64,000 bases of DNA from Aradus depressus (Eukaryota > Arthropoda > Insecta > Hemiptera > Aradidae), in NCBI GenBank assembly GCA_963662175.1, contig OY759215.1:9785079-9849078 (forward strand), given 5' to 3'. The notes beneath the pieces were generated by a model, which was not told the DNA's origin, did not search any database, and saw only the letters and a list, made by a program, of their open reading frames with translations. The translations under genes and the position numbers were made by a program. Shown here in pieces: positions 23,801-37,600 of this stretch; position 1 is the stretch's first letter; each line of letters begins with the position of its first letter.

Positions 23801-24348
23801 ACTCCGATGTAACATTATGAGGATATAAAATTAGATAACTTAAGGACTTTTTAGATGTTAAAAATCACCTGACAGCACTTGACTCCCATATTCTTTTAAT
23901 TTACGAGAAGCTAAAGAAGTCTCAGATGAGTCACGGGCGCATAGAAACATTTGGGGACCCATGGTGTAGACCATCTTTGCGATGCTGGTTATGTTGTCAA
24001 CAGCTTTTTGTGGCTTCACTATAGTGAAGTTGAACTAATTCCTTTATAGTTTGACTTACATTATCTTTTTTTTTTTCTCTCAAGTGTGACAATACCAAAG
24101 GGGATCGACATTACATTTATGAGGCACCTAGAGGATCGAAGAGCGAAAGGAATTTGAACCTCTTCTCTATGGCAAATGTGGAGCCGCGGTGGCCTGTCAC
24201 TCTCAGATGAGCGCTGAGTGGCTTTTGACAAGCATATCGAAAGCGGTGCACTTTCAACAATACACACTCAACAATACAGATACAAACTAAAGTATATCTG
24301 CCTTGTTGTTAGACTTGAATATACCATCAAATAGAATGAAATCGTAAC
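20871..24348. other. Intergenic region between rictor and nudel
   Basis: Very AT-rich from 21100 to 23220. A SINE A fragment lies at about 21040-21105. A ccagggccggccctaggg motif at about 22335 resembles a transposon end. A 48-codon ORF at 23299-23445 (+) encodes a Ser/Thr/Glu-rich peptide (PSTSRRTALPSTEDENDSER) of unknown identity; it may be a repeat fragment. Confidence 0.5.
21361..21419. repeat. Two-copy short tandem repeat
   Basis: accagtgttatttgattgaa...gttaat is repeated immediately as accagtgctatttgattgaa...gttaat. Confidence 0.85.
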
Positions 24349-24550
24349 TCAGGCTTCAGCTCTAACTCGGCGATTGTTGGCTTCACGAAGAATTGTGTTG
24401 GCCTCAGACCAAATCTCGTCGAAGGATGTTTCAAAGAGCTCATTGAGAAAGTCTCTAGATGCGATTCGCACTTGGCACGTTGACAGTACATAGCAGACAT
24501 CGCTGAACACGCACACGTCTCGAAACAGGTCGCCATGAGCTTGTTTTATT
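24349..24550 (-). CDS. rictor: rictor terminal exon
   Basis: Encodes LFRDVCVFSDVCYVLSTCQV then ASRDFLNELFETSFDEIW and ends ...RRVRAEA-TGA, matching the Rictor C terminus DICLYSEVSHLLSHC and RRFIQELFQDV. The acceptor is tttctattacag. No AATAAA was found close downstream. Confidence 0.93.
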
Positions 24551-27500
24551 CTGTAATAGAAACAATGAATTCTGGTGAAATAACAAATAATATTGATAAA
24601 TAGACGTAGCATACAAGTGATATTTGTGTGTGTCTGTGAACTGGATAACTCCAGACAGAATGAATGTATCGACACGAGCTTTTGTATGACCATCCAGAAC
24701 CTTCTAAGGTCGACACATATTGATTTTCAAGGGGAGAGAGAATAAGGAGGAGGCTTAACACAAAAACTGCCGTTCTAATGAATGTATTGGCACGAAATTT
24801 CTTTGTGAAAAATGTGATTTCAATGGAATCAGCCGAAGGGGAGGGAATCAGAGGGGACTAAACTCAAAAATCCTAATAACTGCTAATGTAATGAATGTAT
24901 TTGGGACCATGGTGGCCATGCAGGCTAGAGTGTAGGGCTTTGGTCGCATGGTCTTACCATGGTTTGCGGGTTTGAATCCCGTCCGGGAGTGAATTTTATT
25001 TCGTAGATAGAACTCCCTCCCCGGGGCATGGTTGTCGTAAATAACTAGATAACACCAAGATACCTGGTTAATAGGCATTCATACAGAAGGTCAAAAAGAA
25101 AAACAAAAAAAAAATGTATTATCATGAAATGTTATATTTAAATTCAAAACCCCCATAAGAATGGCACCTATTAATTAACTGCGAAATTGGTAGGGAAGGG
25201 GAGTGGGCCGGAGAAGGAGGATGACATACCCTAATAACTGCCGATGTAATGAATGTATCGACACAAAATTTCTTATGTTTATTCCGAAGTCACAACTTAA
25301 GTCAAATATTGAGTTTTAGCCCAAACGGACGATTGACTTTGAAAGGAGAGCGAAAACGTAATTAATTAATTGGGATTTTTTTACCATCCTTCCCAAAAAC
25401 TTAAAAGGAGTAGGAATACTGATTAGGATTTCAGAGTCCTTTAAAATATTTATTTCAGAGGGAAATTTTTCTTTAGTAGGATTTCTGTATGGCTTCAGGA
25501 CCAATTGAACTATAAAGCGAGAGGGAAGATTGTAATCCGGAAGGTGGGCTGGCAACGCTTTCCCCACTACCTCAACTGTCTCATTCTATCTTCGGAGCTC
25601 TATGGGACCTTTCATGTATTATTTTGAGTTCACCACAAATTAGGTAATAGGTGAATTGTGGTATTAAATAGCAAAAATGGGTTAAATAGTACCCCCTAGA
25701 AAACCCATTGATCTGAAAAAAATTGTAACAGCGGTATTGTAGTTATCCCATATTGAAAATGCATAGTATCTAATTATTTTTCAGCTGTACAAAAAATTTG
25801 ATTGTCGAAGTATATTACGTTGTAATGAGTGTCAGCGCCGTCGCGAATTTTCAGGACAAACTTTCAGTGTCACAAGAAGGAATATATCTTATTTATTTTC
25901 TGATTCGCTCAAGCCTTCTGGCGCCTCACCCTCGTACGTAAATTTGTACAACATAAAAAAGTTAATTTTGTCCCAGTTTAGAACTAGGGTATGTGTCTCG
26001 AAAGTGTACGTGAAATAGCCAAAAGTCCCTTCTTCAAATTGAAATAGAACTTGTGATTAAAATATAACACATATTATAAATAATAACTTACTGCAGGAGC
26101 GACTGTTTGCAGGTCTTGTGCAATACAGGATTTGACAGTTGTTCTACCATCCGAGTCAGCTCAGTTCGAATAACTGCTCTACTCTTGAATATTATTGGCA
26201 TCGGTTTCTCCACAATACCTAAAAATAATTTAAAAATAAATATGGTCATATCTGAAATATTAGCAGAAAAAAAACAATATAATTGGAACTACATATTTAC
26301 TTTCGACATCAGATATGGAGCTCTCATCGCCGCTATTGTCATCCAATGGTTCCTTTTCAAGATCCAAGTTTCCATCAACGATATACTGACCACCTTCACA
26401 TTCTACAACAAAAATACATATTGATACTCAACATTTTCCTATGAAGTTTCACCAAAGTGTAACATTTTTTGCGAACATTAAGCATGGAAGGACTAATAAG
26501 CTATAACTTTTTTTTTTTATATTTCTTGAAAAAAAAAAAAGGAAAAGTGACCTGAAGTATTGTCCATTTAGTAAGTTTCAAACTTAGTTCACATCTCGAC
26601 AGCAAAATGTACAGTTTTACTCCCAAATCGAAACTTCCCATAAACAACCCATGTCAAATTCTAAGAAAATACTAATTTTGGACACATCATACCTAATTAT
26701 TTCACAAAATATATACAATATATGTATGCGAGTACTTTCGGTATTGCTACCATATATTGTATACATTTTGTGAAATATATATTTTAAAAAACATACGTCT
26801 TTACTTTATTTTCAAACACACATACTCGTATGATTCAAAAATGCTTCACTTTTGTCTCCTTTCTTTTCCACTTAATATAATGACAGTCATAAGAGTTAGA
26901 AATCTTGCCTACCTTGTTCAAGATCATGGGTTTAAGGCCCTTAGATTTTTTTATCTGGGAATTAAGAAAAAACCTTAAGCACGCCATCCTTCAGATGGGA
27001 CATTAAGTAATGGTCCCGAGTCTGTGCGACGTCAGGTAGTCGTTAAAGACCTCGGTAACTAATTCGTGTAGACCAAATTTAGACAGAGACGCCGAGTCCT
27101 GCCAACGACGGCCAGAGCGACGAAAGAGTAGTAGGCGATGTGACCTTACTTGTTAAAGCCCGGACATGAGCCATAAAAACTGCACAAATTAAACATATAC
27201 CAACTAATATAATATATTAGTTGGTATATGTTTAATATATTATATGTACCTATATACACAATTTTCTAAATCGGTGGTACCATTGCTCTGTTTAACATTA
27301 CCGGCGGCTTGAAGGAGAGCAGAAATTCAAAATGATTTTCGTGAAACTGCTCATAATTACGATGTATGGTTACATTACAATCGACGCTTATTTAAGGTAT
27401 CTAAAAAGATTAACAGCATTTGAGAAAAAAAGAAAAGGCAGGGAAGGCAATGTGTATTTTAAGGTGTGCGTAAATTTTACAAATAGAAAAGTACCTGGCA

Positions 27501-30500
27501 GAAATATGTTGAGAAAGCATTTCACTGATATTCGTTTTTTTTTTTTTTGTGACGCCCACTAGTAAAGTGTTCTAGGGAGCATGAGCCTGAAAGGGGTCCT
27601 AAATTTTACCTAGCTATCTTGAGCTCAGAAGACTAGCACGCTACCCGTGAGCTACTGGCGCCCTAATTTAATTTAATAAATATATTCAATATAATTCATA
27701 GTTAATCCGTCTTAATTATATTTAAATAGGGTTATAGGTTATGGAAATGACTATAATCTGTTCCAGTAACACAAATAATAACAGATTGGTACCGATAGAC
27801 TCAGAAACGTCTACAATTTATAATTTATTATTTAATTGATTTGAACTGTAGTCGAGATAGTTCGCAAAATATACAACATTTCTATAACACGGTGAATTTA
27901 TACAAATAAAAATAAAAATTACCTGAAGTGTTAATCATAGTGTTATGGGTAGATTTGGGACCCAAGAAACAGATTTCCTTATGAAATGAAGGGTTTTTCA
28001 ATTCATCCAAGCCTATAACAGAAATTATCATAATATCAATAAATATTCTGCAGAAAATGCTGTAGCTTTGAAAAGTTATTTTCAGTTACAATCGTGCTGT
28101 TACCATGAGAAAATAGAACATTTTTGTTTACCAGTAATCTATAATTAAAAATAATGGTAAGGGAGAAGTAATAAGAACGAAAACAAAATTAATAAAATAA
28201 GAAATCATAATAAGAGAAAAACTACCTTGAACTTTGAGGTTCTTTGATACAAATGAAACATGATTGTTGAGAAGATTCTTCTCTTCTTTTGGAAATAAAC
28301 AAGTTATGGCCATCGGAAGTGTGATCCCCATATAAATGGGAATTGGGACATCTGTAAATAGAAACAAACATACATTTATATAACTTTCATTCATATATAT
28401 ATAATATTTCATTCAGTATAGATATATAATATGAAAAATGCGGAAGAAGCAACTCCTCAGTTGTGTTGCAACATAGATAGCCAAGTGAAGGCTCAAATGA
28501 ACGTTATGATTTCTGCTAAGACTAGGATTTTCGCGCTCATTGTCAGATTAACAATCTCTAGTTGTCACATGAAATGAAGTATATCTCTTTCGATCACTGT
28601 TTGAAAACTGTTCGTATTCGACAAACAAAATATAAAACAATACTTTTCCTTTTATCAATGTGCGTTCAAAGAGTTCTTGTTGACCTAGAATATCACATGA
28701 CCGATAAAATATATATATAAAAAAAGGGCATAACTGCATATTTTTGATAGGACCATAAGTAACAAGGTGCAAAGTTACAAGCGGGCCACCTGCTAATAAA
28801 ATCCTCGGCGTGAAACTATAAGCTTTCAGGAAAACTCGAGATAACTCATTCAGAAACATCCCTCTCTTACGTCTCTGAAGAGATTTCGTTTCATAATATA
28901 GATTTTTTCAATAGTAATCATTAATATTAGTAATTTTTACTTATAATTTTTATAGTTCCTCTTTTATATTTATGATTTTAAAAGATTATAATCTATCGAT
29001 TAATTGCACTGGAGTTACATTCTAAGATAAATTATTTTGTATAAAAGCATTTTTATAAGTAAGAATTCATTCAATTGGCAAAACTGGTATTGCTACCGCT
29101 TCATTTGGGTTTCTAGGGTTCTTTCTTTAACAAAGAAGACAAAACTCAGGAGAAAAGACTCCGGTGGTGGGGTTGAAAACTTTACTTCAAAGCACAACAC
29201 TCAAACTACTTATCTTAGAAGTATTTAGACTTCATTTAGAATTATTTTGGTAAGATGCAATTTGATTTTGATGCATCTTCCAGATACGATGCGCATTCCT
29301 GCACTGCCTGTGACGACATGTTTAACCAACATATTTGCAACTTACCCTACCACCAGACAATAAGCTCCTGAGTAGTCTTCTTGTATATAACTTTGGTTTC
29401 TTGTTATTTTCTAGTATTCAATTACAGACATACATAGATACCGTTAAAATAATAATAATAAATTAGTGAGTGAGTATATATACATAAATATAAATTTCCA
29501 ATTGGAGAGATAGAAATGTTATTTTTTAATTGTGACATTACAATACAGCCGACCTCGGAAGTTCACGATTTAGTTTCACGCTGCCTAGTTTATGTGGGTA
29601 ATTTTATGTCAAATCGGCATCTTCTGAGGGTCGACCTCTTTCATTTTTTCTCAAACATTTTTATTAACTCTAACCCATGAAAAAAGACCCTCAAATTACA
29701 AGTCTGAAGTCATTCACATCAATACATACACATTGCAATATACCATAAATGCATTTGCAACTTCATAAGCAAAAATATGGAATTTAATAACATATTAAAT
29801 ATGTTATTAAATTCCATATTTTTTTAAGAGTACATAAATAACAATTTGAAGGAAAAAAAAAAACCAAATGTGGGAAAAAGTGATTTATTGCACTTTTTAC
29901 CACTTCGCACAAGCAAAATTAGATGTCAATCTTTCTTCATTTTAACAGTAAACTAACTACATATATCTAATTGAGAAGATTTAGATATACTTTCATAAAC
30001 AGAGGTTCAGTAAACCAACATTTTTGTTAAGTCTAATTTAAATAAAACATTGATTTAATCAATCAAAAGCACTTTGTTATGTCTATAATAATATTATCAA
30101 GACAAAGTGATTTAATTGATTAAATCAATTTATTATATCAATTAAACGAAAGAATGTTGATTTAAAATTACTTTTTACCTACCTTAAAGAATTGAAACTT
30201 GTACAATGTTAAAATGTTGTGCAAATTTTACCCTCTTCATATTTTCATGCTATCCACTGTTTTGGAGATATTTGGACTTTGAGAAAGAGTACGTGCTCCT
30301 TTCCTACTCTGAAAGGGATTTGTTCACGAACACAGTCAAAAATAATAAGACGAAAAAAGTAGAACATGAAATATCCCATGAAAGGAATCAACGTAGGAAT
30401 ATATATTAAGTTGCGCTCTGTAAATTATAATTGAGATATCGAACGATACAAATTTTGGATAAATATGCGAGAGCCGCCTGCATCTCGCCATTAAATAATT

Positions 30501-33500
30501 AAAACTTAAATTTTTAATGTGGTATTCCATGTGTTTTTCCCTGTACTCTTCAAAGGATATTAAAAATAAATAAATATATATTAGGATAAAGGTTGTGCTT
30601 ACCACTTGTCGATGAGTGAACCGAGCCAGTATCCGAAGCTGTTTGATCCATTGTGGAGAAGTCAGGCTCTCGGGGCTTCTCGGGTCCATCACACGAGAGC
30701 CCGTTCAGTCTTTAGGGGGAAAAATAATTGAAATAAAACTAATATATGAGAAGAAACTATTTAAAGAAAAGTTTATTTATGTATCAGATGACAAGTTCTA
30801 CACAAATTTACAGACATCTAGACGGAGTTTACTCCTGGTCGATTTTCAAGGCATCCATCTCACTCATTTGCGACAGGAACAACATATATCAAAAAATTTT
30901 CCAGCATCATTTTGAAGAGTACTTTAAACATGTAACAGAAATGTGATGGTACAATGACGATATCACTGCATTCTCCTAGCCATTACTAAAAATTCAGTAA
31001 ATAGAAAAGTGCTAGCCTACAGAGCTCAATCAGATCGCGGGTCCGAAACCCAAATGAGGCCCTTAGCTTTTTAGTCTGGGGGTAAAAAAAGCGATGTCGG
31101 GTATTCGTTAAAGACCTCAACCCTAGGTAACTAAACACTCATAGGCAAAATTTAGGACTCCAGATTAGAATGTTCTGATAGTAGGCGATATGACCTTGTT
31201 AAACCCCAGGCATGAATCTCATAAACAAGCGACCAGAACTCAACATTTCTCTTAATTTTCGGTAAATAAATCAAACATTTTATGTCGTTCTTCTAGAAAG
31301 GTATTAGTTAACTTTCTATTGCCTCTATTTAACACTTACATACATTCGCAGCGATCACTAGACACTACTGATCAGCTCACCTGCACATCAAGTCTAAAGT
31401 TTATTATTAGTGTATAAGTCATTGTATTTAGTATTTTATAGTGTTTTTTATGTGTGCACTACGAGCCACATCCAAAAAGAACGAGTTCACTGCAAGTTGT
31501 CCTAGCCCAAATAGCAGCTTTACTGCAGAGCCTGAAGCAAACAGCAAACTTTACTGTCCTGGAGGGCACATAAGGACGTTAGGTCTGAATAAGAATGTCT
31601 AATATTCTAAGATAAATAAAAGAATTTATCTTACATAGGTTTCTCCCTGGTGACTGGAGAGAGCTGTTGAAGTTCTCCATACGTAATCAAGCCAAGAGGC
31701 AGCGCTGTCGACTGGCCCAATGCCTTCATGATCGTCTGACGGCTCCCCCTCAAACTGCCTGCTGAACCATACAAAAATAATTATAGAAATATTATTATGA
31801 TAAGTCCAATTGGCTAGATACAAATAATACTCATTAACCTTTTTAATTCACAATTAGAAATTCTTCTATACTTCTAAAAAATTTATTAAATACAAAATTC
31901 TATATTTATTTATTAAATACAAAATTCCATAAAGAAAATTGTTAGTTAAAGGCTCTCTCTTCTAAATTAATAAATTTTGTATATTTCAAAAATAAAAATA
32001 AAAATGCATGTCTGTCTGTGTGCTCTCAGAGGAAAAGCGAAAACTTAGTTGATTAATTTAAGCTGGGGAACTACATCGCCGTTGGTTCTTTGACAACTTG
32101 TTTCGTTATTTTTGAACTTTTGAGTCAGAAAACATGAAAATAATAGAAAAACTCGACATGGAATTTTTGACCAATTACATGTTTTCTATCAAAATATGCA
32201 ACTTACACCTGGAGAAATTGGAGAGAGTGCTTGGTCTCCTGGAATGAGGGGGATGATAGTTGACCAAGGAACCAGAACTAGGAATAGGACTCAACCGCTG
32301 GACCCGCTCACTGGAAATAAAATAGAAAAATTACTTTTTAACTAAAAAAAGATTGGTTAATAAAATAAAAAAGACTATTCAACTATAACGTTCCTTAAGA
32401 AAACCTGAACGAAACCTTAATGACTCAGATTGTCATGATTTTAGGAAAAATAAAAATTTCTCAGATTTTATACGCAGTTATTATATATGTATTATTGAAT
32501 TTTAAAAATGGGGGAAGCAAATGTTGAGCTAATTTCTATTTACATAAGCACTTGTTACTCAGGAACTAATTTTAAGCTCTTGAAAGGGGCTTTAATTTGA
32601 TGAGACGGATTTGATGGAAGTTCGGAACACATAAATTAACAACTTATATAAATTTTATAATTGAGAATCTCAAAAAGACCATTTCGAATTTTTGGGTTTT
32701 CATTTTTTTTTTTGCAATTTCCCATAGTTTTTGACGGGCTAGAAATGAGGGATCATATTAGTTTAGAATTTTAGAGATATCTCTGCAGCTGAAATATGTG
32801 GATATTCAGTGGTTGCGGATATATTTTGCGGATATAAAAGCATGAGGAAAACGCGTTGATTTGGCATGGAATGAACCTTAATAACTATAAATTGTATTAT
32901 TAAATGTGTTTGGCCCCATTTTCAAACACATATTTTGTTGATATAACTAATAATACTGTTGGCCAACCTGACACTATGATGTCTGGGACCGTAGGTAGAG
33001 TCTCCGCTAGTGCTGCTGTCTGTGTAACTGTTAGACCTGCTTTTTCTTCCACTTTCATACCTGGGAAGAACAAACATCGATGTTTAAGTACCTTCACAAG
33101 ATACATGACAATAGTAAAATGAATAAACACCCTGAATGTTTGATGAGGAGAACCCCATTATTTCCTACTTGCCAATATTCGGCAAAATGAAAGGCCGATT
33201 TTGGCCTAGATACTCGGGTCTTCTAAACATGACGCAATTGCGTTTTTCTTATATCCAGCGAAACTTTTTATTAATAACAAACTCGGAGTAAAATATTAAT
33301 TAAATGCTTTTATAAATCGATAAACGAGGATAAAATAAAAGAGTTTCTGAAAAGGTGATAAATACATTTCAAAATTTAATGATATCAATAATCAGAACTA
33401 GATGTTAAAAAAAATATTTTTATTTTTATTCATATATTTATTATTGTCATCTTCGATTTATTTCATATATGCATGTTATATATGCATATATATTTGTATT

Positions 33501-34588
33501 TTAATCAGCATATACTATTTTTAAAATTTTTCTTTTATTATTAAGATTTCATTTAGAGACTAAATTTTATTTTTCCTGTTTACCACATAGTCATAGCTGT
33601 ACAGTAGAGACGGAAAACTCCCATGGGGGCTGAAGGAAGGATACCGTTTGGATTGTAAACTGGTTGAATTTCCATTTAGTATTTGTTAAGTCGTGGCTGA
33701 AGATGGTAGCAATACCGAAAGTACACCCATATACTTTATATAATTTGTGAAATAGACAATATTTAAAAAAAAAATTTTTTGTTTTTCTTTCAATATGGTA
33801 CCAATATTGATATATAGATAATATTGAATTTTTAAAAAATATAAGGGAGAAATTTGACAAATGTGATTTAGTAGAAAATTTTGACGACAATCAATGTTAT
33901 AATATATGATTGGAAGAGTAATTTATATACAATTCTGTATTTAGTATTTGTATTTTTAGAATTGAAAATGACAAGAAGTCGAAACGTCAAATGAAATAAA
34001 GAAAATTTGTTTTAAAATAAAAATACCTCAATTGCCTCAAATTACCATATTGAAATGAAAACTGACATTATTGCAGAGATATTGTGAAATAATTCAAATG
34101 GACTTGAAAAATAAAATAAAACTTGTTTATTTAGTATATTGTCTAATTTCACTAACTATATATACATGGGAGTACTTTCGGTATTTCTACCATCCTCAGC
34201 CAAAAGCACAGTCTTATCTCTTATGCTTTTGGCTGAGGATGGTAGAAATACCGAAAGTACTCCCATGTATATATAGTTAGTGAAATTAGACAATATATTA
34301 AATAAACAAGTTTTATTTTATTTTTCAAGACCATATTGAAAGATAATAAATAGTAAGGTATATAAATAAATTTCGATTTGTTTTTCTTTATATTTTCTAT
34401 AAAAATGGTAATGATGTACTGGACCTGATGTAGTCTGAGCCGTCACTCTGTTCCGCCTTACTCTCACTGTAACTTCTGTTATGGTAGTAGGAGGAGGGGG
34501 AAGGGTAGCAGCTATTGTAGGGGAGGGTAGCTGACCTCCTCTCCGGGACCTTCATCCCCCTCACACCTGTCATTATAATTTAACTATG

Positions 34589-34621
<33 letters not shown>

Positions 34622-37600
34622 CATTTATAGACACCATTCATCACATATACTTATGATTTATTATTATGTATTTTTTTTTCACAGCCGAACACAAAGGTCG
34701 ACTCGTATAATATATAAGTTGTTTTAACAATATATTTGAAATTTCAAGTATAATACAAGTGAATTAGCAAAAAAAAATATAAATGTTCTTCTACAGGTTT
34801 TGTATTAAAGAATATGATCAATATGAAGAAAAAATTATCATAATAAAGATTTGACTCCGTGCCGCAAATTTACTAAATTTGTATTTTCGCGGTCCCTATG
34901 TTTAATAACAATGTCTATGAATGAACAAAACAAGTAGCGCATTGATCTGATATTTTATCAGTCGGTAACAATAGGTCAAAGTGGAAGGGACAACAATTGC
35001 GGCACTGTAAGAATTATTCTTAAAGATTGTTTAAATGGTTCAATTTTGTTACGTTTTTTTAAACAATTTTGTATTTTTTTTTCAATAAAGTTTTTAAAAA
35101 CATTGTTATGCATTCAGTAGGCCTAATAATAACTTTTTGGAGTTGTATGGGGTGCAAAACTGCTGAAAAAGTCAATAGTTAAGCATGCGGTACTGATTGC
35201 CGCGCGAGTGTACTAATGTAACAATGAAAGGCGAGTGTACTAGAGGGTTAAATGTAGTTGTATGAATATGTATAAAAAACATTATCTGAATAATTGAAAT
35301 GTTATATGAGTAATGAATTATTAATAGACCATATTCACTTTTGTGTTGTGTGAGGGCATATAATAATAATAAAAATATATTAATTACGTAGAGTAAAACA
35401 TATCGTAATTTATGTAGTTATTTATATAAACTTCTGAGTTTTTCATAAAAAACCTACAAATCATAAAAATAGTCAAAAATATGCAATCGTTTTAGAAGAA
35501 AATATCAAAATAATGTAGAAAAACGTTTCTCACAAAATAAAAAGATAACAGTATCATATTACATATCATTGGAAAATTGAATAAAGCAGTTTTTTCCATC
35601 AGAAACGTAAAATATCTGGTCAAGTCACCTGCTATTCGTTAATTGTAACTTCAGGGGGACCTGTTTATTTCCGTTACCTTCCCAACAATACCGTGTCTGT
35701 TAAAGAGCACAATAAACACAAAGTTTACTCATTGAAATACATTTATAACTAAAATATTGAACCAGGAACCGAGGGTGGAGGTTTAAACGATAGTGGAGCC
35801 TTCAAGGGGTGGAGAATAAGACAGGAATTACTGTAAAAATAATAAAATGTATTAATTGTAATTAGCTGCTGAATTCAATTCTCTATCTGACTCTATGAAT
35901 GACATCCAATTAAGCTGGTACAATAATTTTAATTATTATTTGCAATGAATGTGCTTATAAATTAATATAAAAATATAATTACACCGCAGTTTACCAGAAA
36001 GTCCCCAGGAAGTATCCTCATCTGACTGAACAAATTCATCAGGAATTTCAAAACGTGGACTTTTATCACTCTACAACCATAAATAAACAGAATTATATGC
36101 ATTTTTTAAAATAATAAAATTAAGTATTTTAATTAATACCCTTTTAATATAAATATAATATGAAATTAAATAACATATTTACCTCAGATGTGTTCACATC
36201 TTGTTCGTAAGAAGATTGATCAAACCGGAGAGGCACTATGGGCCACCTCTCATGTCTGTTGTGACGGACACTGAACCAACCTACCAACAATAAAAGTTGA
36301 TAAATAAATAAAATATTACAGACAAGACGCATTAAAATACTCCGTAGGCTTCATAGTTTACGATCTATGTTTAAATTATATTATTTTAGAGATTTACTGA
36401 AAATGTCAATAATTTGGGACATGTAAAGTATTCTATTTGTTTTTGGGGAGGGATACTCTTGGGGCGCTGGCTAAAATATCCACTTCTAAGCTAAGAAACA
36501 TCGATATATTGTGGAAACTTATAATAAATAAATTAAATAAAATTATTTTTGAAATATTGTCTATTTCACAAAAAGTGTACACAATGTGTAAACTAAGACA
36601 AAAAATACTCCCTTTGTCAACACCTTGAACCAGCTCTGTTTCCATATAATATACAAAATTTGTTATTTTGATATAATTTTAATTTATGTTTTATCTGTTC
36701 TTCAATTAGTTATTTTATAGATAAGAAAAGCTTCTGTTTTAAATGTTATTAATGTTCTCATGTTATCAGTAATCATTTTGTTAAATAAGCAAAAATCATT
36801 TCACGCATCATATAAATGAATTTATCTTGTTAGAATTTAATAATTTAATCTTTAATTTTATTATTCACCCTGTTATTAAAAAAAGGGAAGACAATTTTTC
36901 ATAACAAAGAAATTCCTCACCGTTCCTTCTTGAAATTCCAGCACCTACCTTACCTACTTGATATACCTATAAGAATAGTTTGAACCCAGCAAAAATGTCT
37001 TTGTTTACAACTAAACCTCACGATGGTGTAATGCCGAAACACGGTAGTTAATGTATACTTGTTGTTATGTGAAACAGACAGTATTTCAACAAATACATTT
37101 AATTTATTTTTTTATCCATATCAAATGCCCACATCCACGACACTATCATTACATTATTGTTGGGATATTATAACTACCTAAAGAGCGTAGTTTGGCCACC
37201 CCAAGTGATGAGGTGGCCACATTGCTGAGTGCGATAATGGCCACAGCTCTCAGAGAGTAGATACCACTAGATGTGGCCAGTCTCACCATGTTGCCAATCA
37301 CTGACTCATCCAGCACCGAGGCTATACCTGAAACATAGCAACCATTTAGTTAATCAAAAATGTGTATATTTGTATAAAATCAACAGATATAAACAGTGGG
37401 TATCAACATTGAACATTAATATACGTATACATAGATGACATAGGAAATAACGATGGACAAGTTTAAGAATTACTTGACTTCGTAGGATCCAATAAAAAAT
37501 GAATAAATCACATACCTAAGAAATAATAAGAATTAACAATAAAAGATATAAAATACAACTAATACGTCATTTTATCTCAGCCGAATTGTGAACATTTTTT

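Larger units (their letters stand above)
28352..30602. other. rictor intron sequence
   Basis: AT-rich. Only the palindromes at 29771 and 30051 stand out. Short ORFs lack recognisable features. Confidence 0.5.

Noticed and set aside
31626..31823. Alternative frame of the rictor exon (QFEGEPSDDHEGIGPVDSA)
   Set aside because: The exon boundaries chosen with the GTAAGT donor of the upstream exon put GSLRGSRQTIMKALG in frame, and that frame resembles other Rictors.
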